From assembly GCA_902496665.1 (NCBI GenBank), contig CABVBU010000048.1:1-12733 (forward strand): a stretch of DNA of 12,733 nt. Reading direction: 5' to 3'. This DNA is from an uncultured Clostridium sp. (GTDB lineage: Bacteria > Bacillota > Clostridia > Lachnospirales > Lachnospiraceae). The position numbers and the translations under genes are program-made. The notes under the pieces were generated by a model. The model searched no databases. It was not told where the DNA came from and worked only from the letters and a program-made list of their open reading frames with translations. Positions 7,382-12,733 of this stretch are shown one piece after another (the stretch's first letter is position 1; each line of letters starts with the position of its first letter).

Positions 7382-8293
7382 TCAGTCCTTTTTCATCAGC
7401 TTTACCATAACCGCCTTCTGCGCATGCAGACGGTTCTCTGCCTCGTTGAAGATCTCGTCGGCATGTTCCTCGAAGACTTCCTCTGTGATCTCCTGTCCGC
7501 GGTATGCCGGAAGGCAGTGCTGGACCATGGCATCTGCGTTTGCGGCTGCGAGGAGCTGTTTGTTGATCTGGTAATCCTTGAAAATTTTCTTTCTCTCCTC
7601 TTTCTCAGCTTCCTCGCCCATGGAGGTCCAGGTGTCTGTGATTACGATGTCCGCGCCTGCGGCCGCCATAAACGGATCGCTCTCCAAGGCAAATTTATCG
7701 CCATATGCCTTTGTGAACTCCAGAACATCTCCGTCCGGCTTATATCCGTCCGGTGTCGCGACAGCTACGTTCATGCCGACCTTCAAGCCGCCGACGATCA
7801 GGGAGTTTGCCATGTTGTTGCCGTCGCCAATGAAGCACATCTTGAGTCCTGAAAAGCTTCCGAACTTCTCGCGGATCGTCATGAGATCCGCAAGGACCTG
7901 GCACGGATGACAGAAATCCGTCAGACCGTTGATGACCGGAATGGAGCCGAACTTTGCGAGATCCTCCACTTCCTTCTGCTCAAAGGTCCGGATCATGATA
8001 CCGTCGAGGTATCTGGACAGCACGCGGGCGGTATCCTGAACCGGCTCGCCGCGGCCGATCTGTAAGTCTCTGGAGGACAGAAACAGTGCATGTCCGCCCA
8101 GCTGATACATTCCTGTCTCGAAGGAGACACGTGTTCTCGTGGAAGATTTCTGGAAGATCATTCCGAGAGTCTGACCCTTTAAGAGCTCGTGCGGAATGTT
8201 GTGCTTTCTCTCATACTTTAACTGGTCTGCCAGATCCAGGATCCCGGTGATCTCCTCTGTGCTGAGATCCAGTAATTTTAATAAATGTTTCAT
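7382..8293 (-). CDS. argF: Ornithine carbamoyltransferase
   Basis: This encodes a 303-residue cytoplasmic ornithine carbamoyltransferase that makes citrulline from ornithine and carbamoyl phosphate. The carbamoyl-phosphate loop STRTR (51-55), HPCQ (129-132), the ornithine-binding region DTWTSMG (Asp220, Ser224, Met225) and HCLPAYRG (259-266, Cys260) are all present. The length is normal for the family (about 300-330). The ATG overlaps the argD stop codon by 4 bases (ATGA), implying translational coupling, with AAAGGGG about 13 bases upstream. It is the last gene before the operon terminator. I call it the anabolic enzyme because it sits in a biosynthetic cluster; catabolic ArcB has the same fold, but no arcA or arcC is nearby. 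Confidence 0.96.
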   Translation of the reverse strand: MKHLLKLLDLSTEEITGILDLADQLKYERKHNIPHELLKGQTLGMIFQKSSTRTRVSFETGMYQLGGHALFLSSRDLQIGRGEPVQDTARVLSRYLDGIMIRTFEQKEVEDLAKFGSIPVINGLTDFCHPCQVLADLMTIREKFGSFSGLKMCFIGDGNNMANSLIVGGLKVGMNVAVATPDGYKPDGDVLEFTKAYGDKFALESDPFMAAAGADIVITDTWTSMGEEAEKEERKKIFKDYQINKQLLAAANADAMVQHCLPAYRGQEITEEVFEEHADEIFNEAENRLHAQKAVMVKLMKKD

Positions 8294-9474
8294 GATTCAA
8301 ATACCCCTTTCATGGCCTCAAGTGCCTGATCGATCTCTTCATATGTGATCACAAGCGGCGGCAGCAGACGGATCGCGTCTGTTCCGGCCGTCAGGACGAG
8401 AACGCCCTGTTCCATAAGCTTTGCAACATATCCGGCGCGCTTTTCGGGATCCACAATGATACCGAGCATGAGTCCCATACCGCGGACATTCTTCACTGCC
8501 GGGGAATGAAAGCCCAGGACTTTTTCTTTGATGTAAGCGCCCTTTTCCTCTACTTCTTTTAAAAATTCCGGTTTCAGCACTGTGTCGAGGACCACATTCG
8601 CAGATGCCGCGCTCACCGGATTCCCGCCGAAGGTGGAACCGTGGGTTCCAGGTCCCATGACGTCCTCACAGGACTTCGCAGCCAGCACGCCGCCGATGGG
8701 CAGACCGCCGCCGAGGCCTTTCGCCATAGTCACGATATCCGGGGCAATTCCGTACTGCTCGTAGGCGAAGAGGCTGCCGCATCTTCCGATACCGGTCTGG
8801 ACCTCATCCACGATGAGCAGGATGTCGTTTTCCTTACAGAATTTCGCGACGCCCTGAACAAATTCCTTATCGAGCGGCAGAACGCCGCCTTCGCCCTGGA
8901 TCATCTCCATCATGACCGCACAGCAGGTCTTGTCTGCCTTCGCGGTCACATCCGCCAGATCGTTTGCCTTCGCGTAGGCGAAGCCTTCCGTGAACGGGAA
9001 GAAGTACTGGTGGAACTTTTCCTGTCCTGTAGCCTTTAATGTGGTGACAGTTCTTCCGTGGAAGGACTGGATCAGTGTCACGATGGTGCTTCTGCCCTCG
9101 CCGTATTTATCATAGGAATATTTTCTTGCGAGCTTGATGGCACCCTCATTCGCCTCCGCACCGGAGTTTGCAAAGAAGATTTTTCCCATCCCTGTGGCTG
9201 TCACGAGCTTCTCTGCGGCACTCACCATGGGCTCCGTGTAATAGAGGTTGGAAGCATGCATAAGCTTTTCCGCCTGTTTCGTCACGGCATTTACGATCGC
9301 CGGATTTCCGTGGCCTAAGCTGTTTACTCCGATTCCCGATGTCAGGTCCACGTACTGTTTTCCGTCCGCATCCCAGAGCGTCGCTCCTTTTCCGTGGTCA
9401 AGGACGATGTCGAACCGTCCGTATGTATGCATGATATATTCTGAATCTTTTTTCTTGATCTCTTCCGCTGTCAT
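8290..9474 (-). CDS. argD: Acetylornithine aminotransferase
   Basis: This encodes a 394-residue class III PLP-dependent aminotransferase that converts N-acetylglutamate semialdehyde to N-acetylornithine using glutamate. Key motifs are NSGAEANEGAIKLARK (103-118, binds PLP phosphate), the SFHGRT motif (137-142), IVDEVQTG (221-228, Asp223 contacts the pyridine nitrogen), and the Schiff-base lysine Lys252 in TMAKGLGGG. HGSTFGGNP (278-286) is the other family signature. The ATG at 9474 is chosen for its AGGAGG 6 bases upstream and a start typical of the family. A longer frame reaching 9570 runs through a structured spacer and is not credible. It is followed by argF with a 4-base overlap. Confidence 0.96.
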   Translation of the reverse strand: MTAEEIKKKDSEYIMHTYGRFDIVLDHGKGATLWDADGKQYVDLTSGIGVNSLGHGNPAIVNAVTKQAEKLMHASNLYYTEPMVSAAEKLVTATGMGKIFFANSGAEANEGAIKLARKYSYDKYGEGRSTIVTLIQSFHGRTVTTLKATGQEKFHQYFFPFTEGFAYAKANDLADVTAKADKTCCAVMMEMIQGEGGVLPLDKEFVQGVAKFCKENDILLIVDEVQTGIGRCGSLFAYEQYGIAPDIVTMAKGLGGGLPIGGVLAAKSCEDVMGPGTHGSTFGGNPVSAASANVVLDTVLKPEFLKEVEEKGAYIKEKVLGFHSPAVKNVRGMGLMLGIIVDPEKRAGYVAKLMEQGVLVLTAGTDAIRLLPPLVITYEEIDQALEAMKGVFES

Positions 9475-9501
9475 ATCGTACCTCCTGTGGCAACTGATTT
9501 G

Positions 9502-9606
9502 GCAGATCCACGCTTTTTCTGTGTTTCTTTGAAAAAACGTGTACCCTGGCACATTCCGCGCCGGATGCATTTTCTTACAGGAACCTGCATCTTCGCATGG
9601 ATCTGC
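9502..9606 (-). other. Structured RNA spacer between argB and argD
   Basis: On the minus strand, GCAGATCCATGC (9606-9595) pairs with GCGTGGATCTGC (9513-9502) over 12 bp with one wobble, enclosing 81 bases. Inside is a smaller stem, GATGCA/TGCATC (9591-9586 with 9569-9564). GGCAGA at 9613-9608 offers an alternative partner for the distal TCTGCC, so two pairings compete. No U-tract follows, so it is not a simple terminator. It could be an RNA processing or stabilising element, or a small palindromic insertion. Confidence 0.5.
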
Positions 9607-9615
9607 GTCTGCCTT

Positions 9616-10485
9616 TTATGAAAACATGGTTCCTACACCTTCATTTGTGAGCAGCTCGATTAAGATCGAGTGCGGCACACGGCCATCCTGAATGTTCGCG
9701 CGCTCCACACCCTGACGGACACACTCCACGCAGCAGTTGACCTTCGGGATCATGCCGCCCTTGATGATGCCCTCCCTGACAAGAGACGGAACTTCCGAGA
9801 CCTTCAGGCGTTTGATCAGTGTGGACTCATCGGACGGATCTCTCAAAAGTCCTCTTACGTCCGTGAGCATGATCAGCTTTTTCGCTTTTAACGCGATGGC
9901 AAGCTTCTCAGCCGCCGTATCCGCGTTGATGTTGTAGTTGCAGGTATCGTCAATCCCTGCGGCAACACAGGTAACTACCGGGATATAGCCTTTTTCCAGC
10001 ATATCAAGGACGATCTGCGGGTTTGTCTTAACGATGTCACCCACATAGCCGTATTCCGTTCCGTCCGGATCGTTCAATTTGACCGCCTCAAACAGTCCGC
10101 CGTCCATTCCGCTTATTCCCACGCCTTTTCCTCCGGCATTTTTTAAGAGGGTTACCAGATTTTTATTGAGTTTTCCGCAGAGGACCATCTGGACCGCTTC
10201 CATCGTCTCTTTGTCTGTGTAGCGAAGACCCTTGATGAATTTGGACTCTTTTCCGGTCTTCTTTAAAAGTTCCCCGATCTCCGGGCCACCGCCGTGGACG
10301 AGAACAACCTTCACCCCCACGAGATTTAAGAGGACGATGTCGCGGATGACCGCCTGCTTTAAATCCTCATTGATCATGGCGTTTCCGCCGTACTTTACGA
10401 CTACGATCTTTCCATTATATTCCTGAAGATACGGGAGCGCCTCCACAAGGACGCCCGCTCTTGTCTCCGGTTTCAGATTTTCCAT
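9616..10485 (-). CDS. argB: Acetylglutamate kinase
   Basis: This encodes a 289-residue amino-acid kinase that phosphorylates N-acetylglutamate, usually the control point of arginine synthesis. The kinase core starts with VVVKYGGNAM (28-37, catalytic Lys31), followed by HGGGPEI (64-70), the NYNINADTAA motif (184-193) and KGGMIPK (242-248). About 25 residues precede the core. In arginine-inhibited hexameric enzymes (for example Thermotoga and Pseudomonas) such an N-terminal helix links dimers, whereas the insensitive E. coli enzyme lacks it; feedback inhibition by arginine is therefore likely here (inference). The ATG at 10485 has AGAAGGAG 8 bases upstream. It starts 55 bases after argC. Confidence 0.96.
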   Translation of the reverse strand: MENLKPETRAGVLVEALPYLQEYNGKIVVVKYGGNAMINEDLKQAVIRDIVLLNLVGVKVVLVHGGGPEIGELLKKTGKESKFIKGLRYTDKETMEAVQMVLCGKLNKNLVTLLKNAGGKGVGISGMDGGLFEAVKLNDPDGTEYGYVGDIVKTNPQIVLDMLEKGYIPVVTCVAAGIDDTCNYNINADTAAEKLAIALKAKKLIMLTDVRGLLRDPSDESTLIKRLKVSEVPSLVREGIIKGGMIPKVNCCVECVRQGVERANIQDGRVPHSILIELLTNEGVGTMFS

Positions 10486-10540
10486 AAAATTTTCTCCTTC
10501 TATTTCAGATTGTTCCTATTGATAGAATCAGGTGTTCTGT

Positions 10541-11479
10541 TTATAAATTCAGTCCAGCTGTCTCCTCAAATCCTAACATCAGGTTCATATTCTCCACTGC
10601 CGCACCTGACGCGCCTTTTCCGAGATTGTCAAACAGCGCCGTGATGATCGTCTGACCTTCATGTCCGTTGACGACCAGTTCCATGCTGTCCTTTCCGGCC
10701 ATGGTTCCGGCGGAGATCATCGGGTCCTCATATCCGAACGGATGGACTTTTACGACTTTCTTTCCGTCGTAATGGGCAGCCAGCGCCTCGTGGATATCCT
10801 TCGCTGTGGGATTTCCCTTTAACATGGAGTTCTGCAGCATGACGGTCACTGCCATTCCTTTATAATAGTCATCCACGATCGGGCAGAACACCGGAGGAAC
10901 ATCAAGTCCACAGATCTTCTGCATCTCAGGTAGGTGTTTGTGTTTAAGGCTCAGACCGTAGATTCTCGGCGTATTGTAGAGTTCCGGCTTCTCCGGGGAT
11001 TCGTACTCCGCGATCATCTTTTTTCCTCCGCCTGAGTATCCGGTGAGGGAAAATACAGTGAGGGGCGTCTCCTTCGGGATCATTCCAGACGCCACGAGCG
11101 GATAGACCGGGATCACGAATCCTGACGCATGGCAGCCCGGATTTGCTGTGAATTTTGCATGAATGACTGCATCTTTATGCATATCGGAAAGCTCTGGAAT
11201 CCCGTATGCCCAGCCAGGTGCTGTACGGTGCGCCGTGGACGCATCGATGATTCTCGCGGAATCTTTCTCCACAAAACTCACCGCTTCCTTCGCCGCCGCA
11301 TCCGGCAGGCAGAGGAAGGTAATATCCGCCGCGTTGATGAGTTTCTTTCTCTCATCCGGGTCTTTCCTCTTTGTTTCATCAATTAACAGGAGTTCAATGT
11401 CGTCTCTTGATGCAAGTCTGTCGTAGATCTGGAGTCCGGTGGTTCCCTCTTTTCCGTCAATGTATACCTTTGGCTTCAT
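10541..11479 (-). CDS. argC: N-acetyl-gamma-glutamyl-phosphate reductase, short form
   Basis: This encodes a 312-residue NADPH-dependent reductase making N-acetylglutamate semialdehyde, the third step of arginine synthesis. The N-terminal nucleotide-binding region starts KVYIDGKEGTTGLQI; the catalytic cysteine is Cys116 in TANPGCHASGF. The length and the GKEGTTG motif place it in the uncommon short ArgC group (about 310 residues) rather than the common form of about 345 with a GASGYxG motif. The ATG at 11479 is preceded by AGAGGAG at 7 bases. A longer frame to 11668 would run through the promoter and operator and must be wrong. It is the first gene of the arg operon, with the leader and arginine-repressor-like boxes directly upstream. 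Confidence 0.95.
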   Translation of the reverse strand: MKPKVYIDGKEGTTGLQIYDRLASRDDIELLLIDETKRKDPDERKKLINAADITFLCLPDAAAKEAVSFVEKDSARIIDASTAHRTAPGWAYGIPELSDMHKDAVIHAKFTANPGCHASGFVIPVYPLVASGMIPKETPLTVFSLTGYSGGGKKMIAEYESPEKPELYNTPRIYGLSLKHKHLPEMQKICGLDVPPVFCPIVDDYYKGMAVTVMLQNSMLKGNPTAKDIHEALAAHYDGKKVVKVHPFGYEDPMISAGTMAGKDSMELVVNGHEGQTIITALFDNLGKGASGAAVENMNLMLGFEETAGLNL

Positions 11480-11518
11480 AATTGCTCTCCTCTCGCTCAT
11501 AGATTGTTCTGGATCCCA

Positions 11519-11563
11519 GGTTCGTCTCCATCCGCCTGAATGTGTGGGGTGCGGATGGTAACC
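11519..11563 (-). other. Leader hairpin in the arg operon 5' untranslated region
   Basis: CCATCCGC (11528-11535) and GCGGATGG (11551-11558) form an 8-bp stem, extended by GGTT/AACC (11519-11522 with 11560-11563) across an asymmetric bulge; the loop is 15 bases. It lies in the leader between the promoter and the argC ribosome binding site. No U-tract follows, so attenuation by this stem alone is unlikely. Confidence 0.5.
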
Positions 11564-11575
11564 ATGAATATTTTT

Positions 11576-11591
11576 TGAATAATTTTGCATA
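11576..11591. promoter_or_regulatory. Arginine-repressor box 1
   Basis: TGAATAATTTTGCATA matches the E. coli ARG box TGAATAATTATTCATA at 14 of 16 positions. It lies immediately downstream of the -10, across the expected transcription start. Confidence 0.75.
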
Positions 11592-11620
11592 ATTATAACT
11601 CTATATGTATATTTATGCAA
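11592..11620 (-). promoter_or_regulatory. Sigma-A promoter of the argCBDF operon
   Basis: On the minus strand, TTGCAT (11620-11615) and a consensus TATAAT (11597-11592) are separated by exactly 17 bases. It is flanked and overlapped by two arginine-repressor-like boxes and gives a leader of about 105 bases before argC. Confidence 0.85.
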
Positions 11621-11621
11621 G
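11606..11621. promoter_or_regulatory. Arginine-repressor box 2
   Basis: TGTATATTTATGCAAG resembles both the E. coli ARG box and the B. subtilis form ending in TTCAAG, with several mismatches. It overlaps the -35 and is 30 bases, about three helical turns, from box 1, so ArgR hexamers could bind both on one face. Confidence 0.6.
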
Positions 11622-11638
11622 CCTTTTTTGCATATATC

Positions 11639-11671
11639 AAAAAAAATACGTGTTCCTGACAGAAACACGTA
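11639..11671 (-). terminator. Rho-independent terminator downstream of sigK
   Basis: On the minus strand TACGTGTTTCT (11671-11661) pairs with AGGAACACGTA (11657-11647) over 11 bp with one wobble and a 3-base loop, followed by eight T (11646-11639). It insulates sigK transcription from the arg promoter, whose -35 begins only 19 bases further on. Confidence 0.92.
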
Positions 11672-11674
11672 CTT

Positions 11675-11821
11675 TTAATTTTCACGATCCTCTATTTTCT
11701 TTTTTTCACTTATATAAAAAACGGCTGTCTCTACATCCGCAGCTCCATGCCCTGCTGCCGGTCCTCTCATTCCTGGAAGGAAGTCGGACGAACCGTGAAC
11801 TTCTCGTTCCATCTGAATCAT
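11675..11821 (-). CDS. Possible small protein of 48 residues between sigK and its terminator
   Basis: An ATG at 11821 is preceded by AAGGGAG at 7 bases, a good ribosome binding site. The frame runs 48 codons and stops 3 bases before the terminator stem. It begins 40 bases after the sigK stop, so it would be the last gene of the sigK transcript. The peptide starts MIQMEREVHG, has a Gly/Ala-rich middle and ends in a charged tail, ISEKKKIEDREN. It has no membrane segment and no family I recognise. The position and ribosome binding site support it; the length means chance cannot be excluded. Confidence 0.4.
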   Translation of the reverse strand: MIQMEREVHGSSDFLPGMRGPAAGHGAADVETAVFYISEKKKIEDREN

Positions 11822-11861
11822 TCCTGAACTCCCTTCCCACAGAAACCTTCTATGAAATATA

Positions 11862-12239
11862 TCACAGATCCTTCCCGGCAGGCTCATAAAATGCCTCCCG
11901 CATATGCCCCACCGCTCGTTTCTCGATTCTTGACACATAGGACCGGGAGATCCCGAGCTTTTCCGCGATCTCCCGCTGCGTGTGCTCCTTTGTCCCAAAC
12001 AATCCATATCTCATGCGGATCACGGTCTGCTCCATCTCCGTGAGATTCTCCTTGTACGCCTCGTAGAGGATCTTCACGTCCTGCTTGATGATCACAGTCT
12101 CAAGGACTTCCCTGTCCCCTGCCTCAAGGATATCCAAGAGGCTCACTGTCTCCCCGTCCTTATCCGCGCCGATGGGATCGTAGATGGAGACTTCCTTGGA
12201 AAACTTTTTCCCGGACCGGAACATCATTAAGATCTCATT
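11862..12239 (-). CDS. sigK: Sporulation sigma factor SigK, C-terminal half (interrupted gene)
   Basis: This is the 3' part (125 codons) of the gene for sigma-K, the late mother-cell sigma factor controlling spore coat and cortex genes. From the junction it reads NEILMMFR, then VSIYDPIGADKDGE, matching the end of region 2 and the linker of SigK. Region 4 follows, with TQREIAEKLGISRSYVSRIEKRA; the SRSYVSRIEKRA helix separates SigK from SigE, SigF and SigG. There is no start codon of its own. An open frame continues upstream to 12413, but those 58 codons lie inside the recombinase gene in another frame and are not sigma-like. The 5' half must lie beyond the inserted element. B. subtilis sigK is split at the same Asn-Glu-Ile-Leu position by skin. 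A working SigK would need excision of the element; otherwise the gene is dead. Confidence 0.9.
   Translation of the reverse strand, partial: NEILMMFRSGKKFSKEVSIYDPIGADKDGETVSLLDILEAGDREVLETVIIKQDVKILYEAYKENLTEMEQTVIRMRYGLFGTKEHTQREIAEKLGISRSYVSRIEKRAVGHMREAFYEPAGKDL
12235..12239. other. Crossover core (AATGA) of the sigK attachment site
   Basis: On the minus strand the sigma reading frame begins with AAT GAG ATC while the recombinase frame ends GAA TGA, both using AATGA at 12239-12235. AATGA is the short repeat recalled for B. subtilis skin recombination. That the recombinase ends and sigma homology begins within the same 5 bases marks the element boundary. The exact extent needs the other junction. 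Confidence 0.7.
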
Positions 12240-12733
12240 CGCTATCCTCTCCCAACGGATACCTAGGTTGGTCAATGGGTGGCAAATCTGCCTCTCCATC
12301 CTCCGCAAAGAGGTACACATAGGCATTTTTGCCGTCCCAGACCACCTTTTTGACGATGGTGCGCAGCAGGCGGCGTTTTTCCTCCAGCGTGGCAGAATCC
12401 ACTGCACTGGCAAAGGATTCGATCATTTCCTGATGGAAGGCGAACTCCTGATGCAGCATCCGGCTCTGCTCGGTGAGGGCTTCCAGCTCGGCAAGGCGCA
12501 GCTGCTGGGTCTCGCTCTCCTGATGGAGTGCGTCGATCTGCTCCATGACGTACTTCGCGGAGGTCTCGCTGGCAACGGACAGGGACTCCACCAGCCGCTT
12601 GATGCGCTCTTCCGTCTCGGTGTGCTTTTCCCGGAGCAGCGCCAGCTCTGCGTCGTAGCCCTCCTTGCTGCCGCTGATGACCTTCTTGGTCTGCGCCAGC
12701 AGCCGGGTAAGGGTCTCCTTGTCGGCGGACAGC
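12235..12733 (-). mobile_element. Edge of a skin-like element inserted in sigK
   Basis: The element's right-hand end (in window coordinates, its left) is at the sigK junction and it continues past the window. Only the recombinase end is visible. Its base use differs from the flanking DNA: 43 of the first 47 visible codons end in G or C. Whether it is a developmentally excised skin element or an ordinary integrative element or prophage cannot be decided from this part. Confidence 0.8.
12235..12733 (-). CDS. Large serine recombinase, C-terminal part (5' end outside the window)
   Basis: The frame is open to the window edge and shows 165 residues of C-terminus. They form a long charged helical region rich in Leu, Glu, Lys and Gln, typical of the coiled coil that follows the zinc ribbon in large serine integrases. 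A final segment reads RRLLRTIVKKVVWDGKNAYVYLF and ends in LGEDSE. These features are typical of large serine recombinases (SpoIVCA, TndX and phiC31-like) of Firmicutes mobile elements; the catalytic serine and zinc ribbon lie beyond the window. The gene points toward sigK, in the same direction, and its TGA stop is inside the crossover core, so both integrated and circular forms would keep the intact protein. It is the presumed excision/integration enzyme of the element. Confidence 0.85.
   Translation of the reverse strand, partial: LSADKETLTRLLAQTKKVISGSKEGYDAELALLREKHTETEERIKRLVESLSVASETSAKYVMEQIDALHQESETQQLRLAELEALTEQSRMLHQEFAFHQEMIESFASAVDSATLEEKRRLLRTIVKKVVWDGKNAYVYLFAEDGEADLPPIDQPRYPLGEDSE

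Noticed and set aside
9475..9570. N-terminal extension of argD from the first in-frame ATG
   Set aside because: It runs through the structured argB-argD spacer, and the ATG at 9474 has a strong AGGAGG and the family-typical N-terminus.
11480..11668. N-terminal extension of argC
   Set aside because: It would translate across the operator, the promoter and part of the sigK terminator; the ATG at 11479 has a good ribosome binding site.
1..12733. CRISPR array, tRNA or rRNA genes, T-box or known riboswitch
   Set aside because: I looked for regular spaced repeats, tRNA-like ends and conserved T-box or riboswitch cores in the intergenic regions and found none I could support by eye.

Overview
The window looks like chromosomal DNA from a spore-forming member of the Bacillota, class Clostridia, most likely Lachnospiraceae. 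I base this on a CodY of the Firmicutes type, a sporulation sigma factor SigK, AGGAGG-type ribosome binding sites, U-tract terminators, the comM-dprA-topA-codY gene order, and a short-form ArgC. No species name can be read from the sequence. Every gene I accept lies on the minus strand, so transcription runs from high to low coordinates.

Region 1 (about 1-6150) is a DNA-processing and regulator block: comM (YifB-type AAA+ ATPase), dprA and topA in one tight cluster, then codY with its own promoter and a strong terminator. In Bacillus subtilis the corresponding order, from memory, is dprA(smf)-topA-trmFO-codV-clpQ-clpY-codY. Here everything between topA and codY is gone and about 380 bases remain between the two coding sequences. 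Region 2 (6193-7381) is a single alpha/beta-hydrolase gene of the lysophospholipase/monoglyceride-lipase type.

Region 3 (7330-11621) is a complete transcription unit for arginine synthesis, argC-argB-argD-argF. It converts N-acetylglutamate through N-acetylornithine and takes ornithine to citrulline. It has a clear sigma-A promoter carrying two arginine-repressor-like boxes, a hairpin leader, a structured argB-argD spacer, a 4-base argD/argF overlap and a strong terminator. argJ/argE, which would release ornithine, is not in the cluster.

Region 4 (11639-12733) is the most striking. The 3' half of sigK (125 codons) begins exactly at an AAT-GAG-ATC (Asn-Glu-Ile) junction. Upstream it is joined directly to the C-terminal end of a GC-rich large serine recombinase, whose stop codon lies inside the AATGA junction. 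This is the boundary of a skin-like element interrupting sigK. It resembles the sporulation-excised elements of B. subtilis and Clostridioides difficile, but the recombinase sits next to the 3' half and points the same way as sigK. The rest of the element and the 5' half of sigK lie beyond the window. A possible 48-codon gene with a good ribosome binding site sits between sigK and its terminator.
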